Of a stretch of DNA of 64,000 nt, positions 9,032-18,205 are shown in pieces (the first letter of the stretch is position 1; the number at the start of each line of letters is the position of its first letter). Both the position numbers and the translations under genes were made by a program. Location of the stretch: assembly GCF_013409365.1 (NCBI RefSeq), contig NZ_JACCBA010000001.1, positions 4,464,001-4,528,000 of the forward strand. The letters are read 5' to 3'. The DNA is from Actinomadura luteofluorescens (lineage in GTDB: Bacteria; Actinomycetota; Actinomycetes; Streptosporangiales; Streptosporangiaceae). The notes under the pieces are model-generated. The model was not told the DNA's origin. It worked only from the letters and a program-made list of their open reading frames with translations, and searched no databases.

Positions 9032-10867
9032 ATGAGAGGGCGCGCCCACGTCCGCGGGCTCGCCGCCGCGGGTGCGGAGGCGAGCGCGCTCATCTGGCGG
9101 TCGGCGCCCGGCGGCGTGTCCGGCTACCTGCTGATCACCCTGGCCGAGGCCGCCGCGCCGATCGCGACCGCCTGGCTGATGAAGACGGTGGTCGACCGGC
9201 TGACGACGTCGCACGCCCCGGTCGCGGGCCCGGCCGCCGCGCTGGTCGCGGCCGGGCTGGCCGCCGCCGCCCTGCCCGGGATCGGCACCTACCTGCGCGA
9301 CCAGGCCGGGCGGGCCGCCGGAGTCCGGGCGACCGACCGGCTGTTCGCCGCGACCGAACGCCAGGTCGGGCTGCGGCGCTTCGAGGACCCGGTCTTCCTG
9401 GACCGGCTGCGCCTGGCGCAGGAGGCGACCGCCAGCACCGGGTTCCTGGTCGACGCCGTCTGCGGCACCGCGCGCGGCTCGCTGTCCCTCCTCGGCTTCC
9501 TCGTCTCGCTGCTGGTGATCAGCCCGGCGATGACGGGGCTGGTGCTCCTGGCGGCCGTGCCGGCGCTGATCGCCGAGCTGCTGCTGTCGCGGAGCCGCGC
9601 GGCCATGCAGTGGGCGACCGAGCGGACCCACCGCCGCGAGTACTTCTACAGCGGCCTGCTGACGGACGTGGAGGCGGCCACCGAGATCCGCCTGTTCGGC
9701 ATCGGCGCCTTCCTGCGCGCCCGGATGATGGCCGAACGCGAACGCGGCAACCGGGCCGAACAGCGGATGAGCCGGCGCGAACTGGCCGTCCAGGGCGGCC
9801 TCACCGCGCTGAGCGCCACGGTGGCGGGCGGCGGCCTGTGGTGGGCGATCACGGCGGCGCGGCACGGCTCGCTCGGCGTCGGGGACGTCACCATGTTCGT
9901 CGCCGCGGTCGCCGGAGTGCAGACCGCCCTGAACCTGCTGACGTCCTCCATCGCCACCGGCCACGGCCGCCTGCTCGTGTTCACGCACTACGTCGCGGTG
10001 ACCCGCGCGGAACCGGACCTGCCGAGCGCCGCCACCGGCGGCGCCCCGGAACTGCGGCGGGGCATCGAGTTCCAGGACGTGTGGTTCCGCTACAGCGACG
10101 ACCATCCCTGGGTGCTGCGCGGCGTCGACCTGACGATCCCGCACGGCTGGGCCGTCGCGCTGGTCGGCCTGAACGGCGCGGGCAAGAGCACGCTGGTCAA
10201 ACTGCTCTGCCGCATGTACGACCCGACCCGCGGACGGATCCTGTGGGACGGCGTCGACCTGCGGGACATTCCGCCGCACGCGCTGCGCGAGCGCATCAGC
10301 GCGGTGTTCCAGGACCACATGAACTACGACATGACCGCGAGGGAGAACATCGCGGTCGGCGACCTCCGGACGCTCGACCGTCCGGAGGCGGTCGAAGGGG
10401 CGGCCGCCCGCGCGGGCGTCCACGACAAGCTCGCCACGCTCCCCCACGGATACGACACCCTGTTGACCCGGATGTTCTTCTCCGAGGCCGACAAGGAGGA
10501 CGCCGACACCGGAGTGGTGCTGTCCGGCGGTCAGTGGCAGCGCCTCGCGCTGGCCCGCGCCTTCGTCCGCGACGGCCGGGACCTGATGATCCTGGACGAG
10601 CCCAGCTCCGGCCTCGACCCCGAGGCCGAGCACGAGGTCCACGCCCAGATGCGGCTCCACCGGTCCGGCCGGACCAGCCTGCTGATCTCGCACCGGCTCA
10701 GCGCCGTCCGGGACGCCGGCCTCATCGCGATCCTCGACGAGGGCCGCGTGGCCGAGCTCGGCACCCACGAGACGCTGCTGGCGGCGGGCGGCCACTACGC
10801 CCGCCTGTTCCGCCTCCAGGCGGCCGGATACCAGGAGGCCCCGCAACCCTCCGGGGGCATCGGATGA
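9032..10867 (+). CDS. ABC exporter, fused permease and ATPase
   Basis: Half-transporter of 611 residues. An N-terminal six-helix permease domain (about 20-320) leads to an ATPase domain with Walker A GLNGAGKST (about 377-386), the ABC signature LSGGQWQRLALARAF (about 497), Walker B DLMILDEPSSGLD and the H-loop SHRLS. It works as a dimer. There is no N-terminal C39 peptidase domain, so leader removal from a peptide substrate would need a separate protease, and the next gene encodes one. The likely cargo is the six-cysteine peptide. It begins 31 bases after the thioredoxin-like gene and overlaps the peptidase start by four bases. Confidence 0.9.
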   Translation: MRGRAHVRGLAAAGAEASALIWRSAPGGVSGYLLITLAEAAAPIATAWLMKTVVDRLTTSHAPVAGPAAALVAAGLAAAALPGIGTYLRDQAGRAAGVRATDRLFAATERQVGLRRFEDPVFLDRLRLAQEATASTGFLVDAVCGTARGSLSLLGFLVSLLVISPAMTGLVLLAAVPALIAELLLSRSRAAMQWATERTHRREYFYSGLLTDVEAATEIRLFGIGAFLRARMMAERERGNRAEQRMSRRELAVQGGLTALSATVAGGGLWWAITAARHGSLGVGDVTMFVAAVAGVQTALNLLTSSIATGHGRLLVFTHYVAVTRAEPDLPSAATGGAPELRRGIEFQDVWFRYSDDHPWVLRGVDLTIPHGWAVALVGLNGAGKSTLVKLLCRMYDPTRGRILWDGVDLRDIPPHALRERISAVFQDHMNYDMTARENIAVGDLRTLDRPEAVEGAAARAGVHDKLATLPHGYDTLLTRMFFSEADKEDADTGVVLSGGQWQRLALARAFVRDGRDLMILDEPSSGLDPEAEHEVHAQMRLHRSGRTSLLISHRLSAVRDAGLIAILDEGRVAELGTHETLLAAGGHYARLFRLQAAGYQEAPQPSGGIG

Positions 10868-11355
10868 CGTGGCTCGCCGCCGCGGCGGGCGTGCTCCTGG
10901 CGGCCGGCGCCCTCACCGTCTGGGTGCGCCTGCGTTACCTGGTCACCACGGTCGACGGGCCCAGCATGGAGCCGGCGCTCCATTCAGGCGACCGGCTCCT
11001 CGTCCGGCGGACCCGGCGGGTGCGCGCGGGTCAGATCGTGGTGGTGCGGATCCAGCCCCCGACGCTGGACGCGCCGCCCCCGGACGCGGGGCCCGCTCCA
11101 GGCGAGGAGATTCCGTTCTCGCGGGTCCACCCGGACGGGGAGCTGCTCGTCAAGCGGGCGATCGCCGTGGCCGGTGATCCCGTCCCGGTGGACCGGGTGC
11201 CGTGCCTCCGGGAGACGCGGGAGCCGACCGTGCCGCCGGGCGCCCTCGTCGTGCTGGGCGACAATGCCGCCACCAGCTGGGACTCCCGCGACTACGGGTT
11301 CGTCCGCGCCGAGCAGTTCATCGGCGTGGCCGTCCGCAGGCTCTCGACACCCTGA
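10864..11355 (+). CDS. S26 family signal peptidase
   Basis: Signal peptidase I-like protein of 163 residues with one N-terminal membrane segment (about 3-20). Ser34 lies in GPSMEPAL, general-base Lys97 in LLVKRAIAV, and the family box LGDN (131-134) with SRDYGFV follows. It is shorter than housekeeping signal peptidases, as dedicated ones often are. The peptide at 7770 has an Ala-Ser-Ala site that could be its substrate. It overlaps the ABC gene stop by four bases (ATGA), which supports a dedicated role. Confidence 0.9.
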   Translation: MTWLAAAAGVLLAAGALTVWVRLRYLVTTVDGPSMEPALHSGDRLLVRRTRRVRAGQIVVVRIQPPTLDAPPPDAGPAPGEEIPFSRVHPDGELLVKRAIAVAGDPVPVDRVPCLRETREPTVPPGALVVLGDNAATSWDSRDYGFVRAEQFIGVAVRRLSTP

Positions 11356-11413
11356 CCCCTTCGGCGCCGGTTCGCATATGCCGGCGATATGCCGTCCCGC
11401 CTAGCCTTCGGGT

Positions 11414-12094
11414 ATGCGCGTGCTGATCGTGGAGGACGAGCCCTACCTGGCCGAAGCCGTCCGTGACGGCCTGCGGCTGGAGGCGATCGCCGCCGACATC
11501 GCCGGCGACGGCGACTCCGCCCTGGAGCTGCTCAGCGTCAACTCCTACGACATGGCGGTCCTGGACCGCGACATCCCCGGGCCCTCCGGCGACGAGGTCG
11601 CCCGGCGGATCGTCGCCTCCGGCAGCGGCATCCCGATCCTCATGCTCACCGCCGCCGACCGCATCGACGACAAGGCCTCGGGGTTCGAACTCGGCGCCGA
11701 CGACTACCTCACCAAGCCGTTCGAGCTCCGGGAGCTCGTCATGCGGCTGCGGGCGCTGGACCGCCGGCGCGCGCACGCCCGGCCCCCGGTCCGCGAGATC
11801 GCGGGCCTGCGGCTGGACCCCTTCCGCCGGGAGGTCTTCCGCGACGGGCGCTACGTCGCGCTCACCCGCAAGCAGTTCGCGGTGCTCGAAGTCCTCGCCG
11901 CCGCCGAGGGCGGTGTCGTCAGCGCCGAGGAACTCCTGGAGCGGGCCTGGGACGCCAACGCCGACCCGTTCACCAACGCCGTCCGCATCACCGTCTCCGC
12001 CCTGCGCAAACGACTCGGCGAACCATGGCTCATCGCCACGGTCCCCGGCGTCGGCTACCGGATCGACACCGCCCCCGGCGGCTCGCACGAATAG
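11414..12094 (+). CDS. OmpR-family response regulator
   Basis: Regulator of 226 residues: receiver domain with the acidic pair Glu8-Asp9, phospho-acceptor region DMAVLDRDIPGPSG, Thr/Lys switch residues (MLTAAD, LTKPFE), and a C-terminal winged helix ending GVGYRID. No histidine kinase lies next to it: upstream is the peptide operon (59 bases away) and downstream a convergent deiminase gene. It may control the peptide operon, or act with a kinase elsewhere. The SQ-type phosphorylation partner cannot be told from sequence. Confidence 0.88.
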   Translation: MRVLIVEDEPYLAEAVRDGLRLEAIAADIAGDGDSALELLSVNSYDMAVLDRDIPGPSGDEVARRIVASGSGIPILMLTAADRIDDKASGFELGADDYLTKPFELRELVMRLRALDRRRAHARPPVREIAGLRLDPFRREVFRDGRYVALTRKQFAVLEVLAAAEGGVVSAEELLERAWDANADPFTNAVRITVSALRKRLGEPWLIATVPGVGYRIDTAPGGSHE

Positions 12095-12130
12095 GCGCCC
12101 GGCCCCAGGCGAACGACGGCCCGGGTGCGC

Positions 12131-14028
12131 TCACTGGGCGGGACGCCACCAGGGCGTGGTGCCGCTCAGATTGCGCTGCACGTTCGTGACGCAGTGGATG
12201 TCGCCGCCGGCCGTACCGACGTAGTGGGAGTAGTCCCAGTCCTCGATCCAGTGGACGCGCACGCCCGCTCCGCGCAGGGCCTGCTCGGTGGCCCGCTGGA
12301 ACACGTCATGCCCGTCCTGCCGCGGCCCGTGCTGGGCCGGGGCCAGGTAACCGCCGGTGCCCGTGCTCACGCCGTTGGCGGCGTCCGGCAGGTACGTGAC
12401 GGTCAGGTCCTTACGCGGGTAGCCGTCGGGCAGGTCGAGCTTGGTGAAGAGCGCCGGCACCCGGATGACGTCCCGTTCTGTGATCCCGGCCTTCTCGCGG
12501 AACTGCCGCAGCGCGCGGTCGACGCCCGCCGCCGCGATGCGGGTGCCGTTCACCAGTTCGGGCTTGGCGAGAGCCTGGGCGACCGTGAGGCCGGGGAACT
12601 GCGTGTTGGACGGGGCGACGCCCTCGACCAGCCGCTGCCCACCGCCACCGCCGCGGGCGACCTTCGCCAGGAGGTTCATGCCCATCCGCGGGTCGGCGAC
12701 GACCATGGCCCAGCCCTTGCCACCGCGCCTGGGCACGAAGTGGAAGAACTCGTCGATGTGGCCCACGCCGAGCCAGCTCGTGTCGATGGCGATCGGGTCC
12801 TGGTAGCCCTGGGCCTCCAGCATCCGGGTGAAACTCGCGTCGGGCGCGAACTTCCCCTCGCCTCCGTAGACGATCCGCCCGGTGCTGTACTTGCCGTACG
12901 GCGGGATCGTCCCGAAGTTGCCGCTCGAACTGGCCGATCCGTAGTACAGGTTGGCGTCGGGGCGGTCGACCGCCGTCGCGTCGAACTGCTGGAGGCCCGC
13001 GACGCCCGGACCGCGCATCATGGTGAAGACCGGCCGGGACGCGTCCCTCAGCGGGCGGTCGCGGGCGGGGAAGTCGGGGGTCACCGCCGGAGACCTGAGG
13101 TTGACCACGATGCGGTGCTCCTTGCCGCCCGGCCCCGGCATCGAGGCGTAACCGGCTTGAACATGTCGCCCATCCACTGGTCGCCCCCGGCCGGGGACTC
13201 GACGAACGGTGCGCGCAGCCCCTCGGCGTCCAGGCCGCGCCGCAGGTCGCGCCGGTACGCCTCCTGCCCCTTCACTGGCTTGTCGGGCGCGGTCCCCTTC
13301 TCGAGCGTCACGGGAGCCTTGGGGTTCGCCACGACCGCGCGCTCCAGGGGCAGGAGGTCGTGCTGGAAGAGAACCGGCGCCACCCGCAGCCGGACCGTGT
13401 CGGCCCGGGTCCGGCCGCGGTCGGTGACCGTCAGCGTGAGGTCGCTGAACCCGGACCAGGCGGCCGGGTCGCGGACGACGTCGCGCGCCTCGACGGCGAG
13501 CCGCACCCCGCGGCGCAGCTCGCCGGGGCGGATCGCGCCGTCCGTGCCGAGTGCCGTGAGCCGCCCGCCGCGCCGGACGAAGATCCGCACCTTGTCCGCC
13601 GACCGGGCGTCGGCGCGCAACGTCGCCCGCGCGGAACCGGACGCGCCCGCCACCGCCGGGATCTCCAGCGGCGCCAGATCGGCGGCGTCGGCCGCGCCGT
13701 TGACCACCGCGTCCGCCGCGTCGCCGCACGCCGCCAGCGCCGCGTCGGTGAGCCGCTTCCCGCCGGCGCCGGCCGTGGGGCAGCGGGAGGCGTCGTCGTC
13801 CAGGTTCGGAAGCATGATCGCCCCACGGGCGGCGGTCCACGCGCCGCGCCGGGCGTCGTCGGCGGGCGACAGCCGCCCGTCGCGATCGGCGTCGGCGCGC
13901 AGCAGCGCCCTCCCGGACGCCGACGACGCGCCCGCCTGCGCGGCCTCGGCCGTGAGACCGCATCCCGCGAGGCAGGCCACCGCGGCCGCGGCCAGCCCGG
14001 TTCGTACGATTCGCTTGTGATCGTTCAT
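12131..14028 (-). pseudogene. Lipoprotein protein-arginine deiminase (PAD), one frameshift
   Basis: Two overlapping frames together encode a bacterial protein-arginine deiminase. The N-terminal frame (start ATG 14028) has a lipobox (LAGC, Cys23), an EF-hand or dockerin-like DADRDGRLS loop (about 46-54) and runs to DQWMGDMFKP. The C-terminal frame resumes at GYASMPGPGG and ends at 12131. Catalytic features are present: Asp in DQWMGDMF, His and Asp in GHIDEF, Cys in GGDIHCVTNVQR. One missing base near 13152-13155 (CCGGTT for an expected CCGGGTT) breaks the frame; adding it gives an uninterrupted 632-codon gene. It is either a sequencing error in a G-run or a recent inactivating mutation. The family converts peptidyl-arginine to citrulline, here at the cell surface. 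Confidence 0.85.
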
Positions 14029-15234
14029 GGTGACGAGCCTGGCGATGGGGCCCCCGCCCGGGCATCGGCCGTACGGCAGATCTTCCGGGCGGGCGCCTCG
14101 GCCGTTCGGCAGAGCCGCCCGCGGGCCCGTGCGGCCGGGGCGTTGATCGTCGTGCTCGCGGCGGCCGCCGCCGCGGGCACGCCGGGCACGGGTCCGCTGA
14201 TCACGGTCCCGGCCTGGCTGACCGGTGCCGCCCTGGTCCTGATGCTGGCCTTCCCGGCCGCCCGTCCGGGCGCCGTCGCCGGCACGGCCGCGGCCGGCTC
14301 GCTGGCCGCGACCCTGCTCTACCGGGGCCCGGCCGACAACCGGACGGCCGGCTGGTGGCTGGCCGAGACCGCCGCCGCGACGGTCCTCCTCCACCTGGTG
14401 GTACGGCGCGCGGAGGCCCGTCCCGCCGCGATCGCGGGCGCGGCGGCCGCCGCCGCGGTGACCGCGCTTCCGCTGCGGCTGACACTGCACGTCGTCCCGC
14501 CCGCCAGTGCGCGCGGCGCGCTGCTCGGCTGCCTGTTCTGCGGGCTCGGCGCGGCGGTCGCCGCCGGCACCGGGGCCTACCTGCGGTTCCTGGACGCGCG
14601 GCGGTCCCGGTCGGTGGCCGAGGCGCGCCGCGCGCAGCGCCTCGCCCTGGCACGCGACCTGCACGACTTCGTCGCCCACGAGGTCGGCGGAATGATCGTC
14701 CAGGCGCAGGCCGCCCAGATCGGCGGCGACTCCGGGGAGGCCCTCAGGCGGATCGAGGCGGCCGGGGCGCGCGCCATGGCCTCGCTGGACCGCACCGTCC
14801 ACATGCTCCACGACGAAGGCCCCCGGGAGGGGCCGCACGGCCTGGACGAACTGCCCGCGCTCGTGGACCGCTTCAACGAGTCGAGTGCGGCCCGCGTCCG
14901 GCTGGCGATGGACGCGGAGACCCCGCCCCCCGAGGTCTCGGCGACGGCGTACCGGCTGGTCGTCGAGGCCCTGACGAACGTCCGCCGGCACGCCTCGGGC
15001 GCCACGGCGGTCGAGGTCGCCGTCACCGCGACCGGTCCGGCCCTGCGCGTCACCGTCACCGACGACGGCCGCGGGGGGCGCGCGGGCCCGCTGCGCGAGC
15101 GGCGCCGCGGCGGCCTCGGGCTGCCCGGGATCGCCCTGCGCGTCGAGGCGCTGGGCGGCGACTTCGACGCCGGCCCCGCGGAGGGGCGAGGCTGGCGGGT
15201 CAGCGCCCTGATCCCGGTACGATCACCGCGATGA
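14017..15234 (+). CDS. NarL/DesK-type sensor histidine kinase
   Basis: Kinase of about 405 residues with four to five membrane segments in the N-terminal half, then a HisKA_3 dimerisation domain (LARDLHDFVAHEVGGMIVQ, phospho-His in DLHDF) and a HATPase_c domain (EALTNVRRHA, DDGRGG, GGLGLPGI). It pairs with the regulator that starts in its stop codon. The GTG at 14017 is chosen because the next in-frame start (14152) would delete part of the first membrane segment, but it overlaps the divergent PAD start by 12 bases and has no clear ribosome site, so the true start is uncertain. Confidence 0.85.
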   Translation: MIVHGDEPGDGAPARASAVRQIFRAGASAVRQSRPRARAAGALIVVLAAAAAAGTPGTGPLITVPAWLTGAALVLMLAFPAARPGAVAGTAAAGSLAATLLYRGPADNRTAGWWLAETAAATVLLHLVVRRAEARPAAIAGAAAAAAVTALPLRLTLHVVPPASARGALLGCLFCGLGAAVAAGTGAYLRFLDARRSRSVAEARRAQRLALARDLHDFVAHEVGGMIVQAQAAQIGGDSGEALRRIEAAGARAMASLDRTVHMLHDEGPREGPHGLDELPALVDRFNESSAARVRLAMDAETPPPEVSATAYRLVVEALTNVRRHASGATAVEVAVTATGPALRVTVTDDGRGGRAGPLRERRRGGLGLPGIALRVEALGGDFDAGPAEGRGWRVSALIPVRSPR

Positions 15235-15875
15235 CCACTCGGATCCTCATCGCCGACGACCAGGACGACGTCCGAGGGGGCTACCGCATCATCCTGGACG
15301 CCCAGCCCGACATGCGGGTGGTCGGAGAGGCCGCCGACGGCGCGACGGCCGTCGAGCTGGCCCGCAGGCTGCGTCCCGACGTCGTCCTCGCCGACATCCG
15401 GATGCCCCGCATGGACGGCCTGGAGGTCACCCGGCTGCTGGCCGGCCCCGGCGTCCCCGATCCCCTCCGGGTGGTCGTCGTCACCACCTTCGACCTCGAC
15501 GAGTACGTGCACACCGCGCTGCGCGACGGCGCCTGCGGGTTCCTGCTGAAGCGCTCGGGCCCCGCGCTGCTCGTGGAGGGCGTCCGCGCGGCCGCGGCGG
15601 GGGACGCGCTCATCAGCCCCTCGATCACCACCCGGCTGCTGCGCCGGTTCGCGCCGCCCGTGCCGCGCGCGGACGACGAGCGCCTCACCGGCCGTGAGGC
15701 CGAGGTCGCGACCCTCGTCGCGCGGGGCCGCACCAACGCGGAGATCGCCGCCGAGCTGTCCATCACGTCCGGCACCGCCAAGACGCACGTCGCCAACGTC
15801 CAGCACAAGCTCGGCGTCCGCAACCGGGTCGAGATCGCCGCCTGGGCCTGGCAGACCGGCCGGCTCCGCCCCTGA
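15231..15875 (+). CDS. NarL/FixJ-type response regulator
   Basis: Regulator of 214 residues: receiver (ILIADDQDDVRGGY, phospho-Asp in DVVLADIRMP, TTFDLDEYV) and a C-terminal LuxR-type helix-turn-helix (LTGREAEVATLVARGRTNAE, then SGTAKTHVANVQHKLG). It overlaps the kinase stop codon by four bases (ATGA), so the two are co-translated and form a two-component system. Such pairs often control membrane transport or antibiotic resistance genes; no target is evident here. Confidence 0.92.
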   Translation: MTTRILIADDQDDVRGGYRIILDAQPDMRVVGEAADGATAVELARRLRPDVVLADIRMPRMDGLEVTRLLAGPGVPDPLRVVVVTTFDLDEYVHTALRDGACGFLLKRSGPALLVEGVRAAAAGDALISPSITTRLLRRFAPPVPRADDERLTGREAEVATLVARGRTNAEIAAELSITSGTAKTHVANVQHKLGVRNRVEIAAWAWQTGRLRP

Positions 15876-15893
15876 CCGCGCGGGCGCCGCCCG

Positions 15894-16925
15894 TCACCGG
15901 TGCTCCACGACCGGAGAGTCGCGGGGCGGGGCGGGGAGTGCGGAGCCGAAGACCCAGGGAGAGGTCTCGGCGATGAAGTCGCTCGGGAAGCCGGGCGTGA
16001 ACTCGGCGGCCCGGGTCAGCCGAGCGACGATCTCGGGCGGGAGGGTGAGATCGACGGCGGCGAGATCGTCGCGCAACTGATCACTGGTGCGTGCCCCGAT
16101 GATGGGGTGGACGAGGGGCGAACGGCTCATCGTCCAGGCGATCGCCACCCGCGCCGGAGTGGTCCCGAGCTCGTCGGCGACCTCCCCGACGACGCGGGCG
16201 ACGGCGTGGTCGCCGTCCGAGAGCGGGGCGCCGGCGAGCCGGCCGCCGGCGTTCCCCGGGCGGGTGTATTTTCCCGACAGCACCCCGCCGGCCAGCGGGC
16301 TCCAGGCGGTGACGCCGAGTCCGAGCGTCTCGGCCATCGGCAGCAGGTCCCGTTCGATGTCGCGCTTCAGCAGGCTGTAGGGGACCTGCAGGGCTATGAA
16401 CCGGCTCCAACCGCGCCACTGGGCCAGGGTGTTGGCGTGCGCGACGACCCAGGCGGGGGCGTCGGAGATCCCCACGTACAGCACCTTGCCGGCCTGGACC
16501 GCGTCGTCGAGCGCGCGCATGGTCTCCTCGACCGGCGTGTGCCGGTCCCACATGTGCACCCAGTACACGTCGAGGTAGTCGGTGCGCAGCCGGCGCAGGC
16601 TGGTCTCCAGCGACGCGCGCAGGTTCTTGCGGTGGTTGCCGGCGGCGTTCGGGTCGTCGCGGTCGCGGGAGACGGTGTACTTGGTGCCGAGAACGAACGA
16701 GTCCCGCCGGCCTTCCAGCAGCTCGCCGAGGAACTCCTCGCTGGCCCCGTCGCGGTAGTTCACCGCGGTGTCGATCATGTTCCCGCCGGCGGCGGCGTAC
16801 TGGTCGAGCATCCGGCGGCACTCGGGCAGGGGCGCGCCCACGCCGCCCTGCTCGCCGAAGGTCATCGCACCCAGGATCACCTCGGAGACCCGCAGGCCGC
16901 TGGCGCCCAGTGTGCGGTACCTCAT
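15894..16925 (-). CDS. Aldo/keto reductase
   Basis: NADPH-dependent oxidoreductase of 343 residues with a TIM-barrel signature: LGLR/LRVSEVILGAMTFGE at the start, catalytic Asp and Tyr in MIDTAVNYRDG, Lys in VLGTKYTVS, His in YWVHMWD, and a C-terminal cofactor site HPIIGARTSDQ. It belongs to the YakC/Tas-like branch. The ATG at 16925 overlaps the stop codon of the VOC gene upstream, giving a two-gene operon controlled from the 17.4-kb intergenic region. Substrate unknown. Confidence 0.9.
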   Translation of the reverse strand: MRYRTLGASGLRVSEVILGAMTFGEQGGVGAPLPECRRMLDQYAAAGGNMIDTAVNYRDGASEEFLGELLEGRRDSFVLGTKYTVSRDRDDPNAAGNHRKNLRASLETSLRRLRTDYLDVYWVHMWDRHTPVEETMRALDDAVQAGKVLYVGISDAPAWVVAHANTLAQWRGWSRFIALQVPYSLLKRDIERDLLPMAETLGLGVTAWSPLAGGVLSGKYTRPGNAGGRLAGAPLSDGDHAVARVVGEVADELGTTPARVAIAWTMSRSPLVHPIIGARTSDQLRDDLAAVDLTLPPEIVARLTRAAEFTPGFPSDFIAETSPWVFGSALPAPPRDSPVVEHR

Positions 16926-17368
16926 GCCTTCTCCGACCCGGAGAACAGCTGCGCGGCCCGCGCGACGACCTCTTCGTGCGGCACGTCGCGCACATGCTGG
17001 TCCAGCGCCCACCGGTGCCCGAACGGGTCGAGGAACTGACCGGTGCGATCACCCCAGAACGCGTCGTGCACCGGCTCGAAGACCGTGGCCCCGGCCGCCG
17101 TCGCCCGCGCCCAGGCCGCGTCGGCGTCGGAGACGTCGACGTGCAGCGCGGCGGGGGTGCCACCGAGGCTCGCCGGCGCTCGCATTCCGCGTTCGGGCAT
17201 CTCTCCCGCCACGGCCAGGACGGTGTCACCGAGCCGTAGTTCGACGGTCAGCGTCTGCCCGCCGGGAAGCGCTATGCGGCTCGTCTCGCGCGCGCCCAAC
17301 GCCTCGGTGTACCAGGCGGCGGCCTGGTCGGGATCGGTGACGACCAGATGGATCGCGATATTCGTCAT
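16922..17368 (-). CDS. VOC (glyoxalase/bleomycin-resistance) superfamily protein
   Basis: Protein of 148 residues with paired beta-alpha-beta modules typical of the vicinal-oxygen-chelate fold: HLVVTDPDQAAAWYTEALGA, LHVDVSDADAAWARA and DPFGHRWALDQH. It may be a lyase, dioxygenase-like or binding protein; no substrate can be assigned. The ATG at 17368 is where homology begins. It is first in an operon with the aldo/keto reductase and divergent from a TetR gene, which probably represses both. Confidence 0.85.
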   Translation of the reverse strand: MTNIAIHLVVTDPDQAAAWYTEALGARETSRIALPGGQTLTVELRLGDTVLAVAGEMPERGMRAPASLGGTPAALHVDVSDADAAWARATAAGATVFEPVHDAFWGDRTGQFLDPFGHRWALDQHVRDVPHEEVVARAAQLFSGSEKA

Positions 17369-17387
17369 GAGGCGGGACCATACACGT

Positions 17388-17406
17388 TGTACGGACAGCA
17401 TGTACA
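17388..17406. promoter_or_regulatory. Candidate TetR operator
   Basis: TGTAC and GTACA form an inverted repeat with a 9-base spacer in the 59-base gap between the divergent VOC and TetR genes, 20 bases from each start. Position and symmetry fit the binding site of the adjacent TetR regulator. Confidence 0.5.
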
Positions 17407-17427
17407 GACATCGCGTATGATGGGGTC

Positions 17428-18078
17428 ATGTCCGCCAAGCGCTCCTCCCGGCCCGCTCGTCGATCCGACACCCCGCCCGCCTCCGGCCAACCCGGGGAGC
17501 AGATCCTGTCCGCGACGCGCGAGCTGCTGCGGGAGCGCCGGTTCGACGGCCTCAGCGTGGCCGACATCCTGACCACCGCCGGGGTGTCCCGCGCCAGCTT
17601 CTACTTCTACTTCCCCAACAAGCAGGCCGTTCTGGCCGAGCTGGTGCGCCGGTCCGTGACACAGGGCCGGCAGGCGGCCCAGCCCTGGACGGACGGACGA
17701 CAGGACCCGATCACCGCACTGCGAGCGGGGACCCGGGAGGGCGCCCGGCTGTGGCGCGAGAACGCAGGCGTCCTGATGGCGATCGTGGAGAACTGGGCCT
17801 CCGACGCGGACCTGCGAGCTCTCTGGCTTGAGCAGATGGACCTGTTCACCGATGCCGCCGTGGCGCGCATCCAGTCCGACCCGCAGGCCCTGCAGCGACT
17901 CGCCGGCAAGAACGTACGCGCCGTCGCCGCGTCACTGACCTGGCAGGGCGAGCGGCTCTACTACCTGGCCGCAGCCGGGATCCCGCCCTTCGACGACGAG
18001 GAGACCCTCGTCGATGTCCTCACCGACGCCTGGACCGCCACCCTCTACGGGCGACCGACCGAGGAAACGACAGGTTGA
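17428..18078 (+). CDS. TetR family regulator
   Basis: Regulator of 216 residues. A 25-residue basic, Pro/Ser-rich extension precedes the TetR helix-turn-helix (EQILSATRELLRERRFDGLS, then TTAGVSRASFYFYFPNKQAV). The C-terminal helical ligand-binding domain resembles EthR-like proteins. It is divergent from the VOC/aldo-keto reductase pair and probably controls that operon and itself through the inverted repeat at 17388-17406. Confidence 0.9.
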   Translation: MSAKRSSRPARRSDTPPASGQPGEQILSATRELLRERRFDGLSVADILTTAGVSRASFYFYFPNKQAVLAELVRRSVTQGRQAAQPWTDGRQDPITALRAGTREGARLWRENAGVLMAIVENWASDADLRALWLEQMDLFTDAAVARIQSDPQALQRLAGKNVRAVAASLTWQGERLYYLAAAGIPPFDDEETLVDVLTDAWTATLYGRPTEETTG

Positions 18079-18205
18079 CCTGGGAGGGCCCCGACAGCGG
18101 CGTGGCCGTCGGCAGACCGAGGCTCGGCGCCGTCGCGGCCCGGGCCCACCGTGAGCGCCCGAGCACATTGTGGCCCGTTCAGTCCAGAACCAGTACGGTG
18201 AAGGC

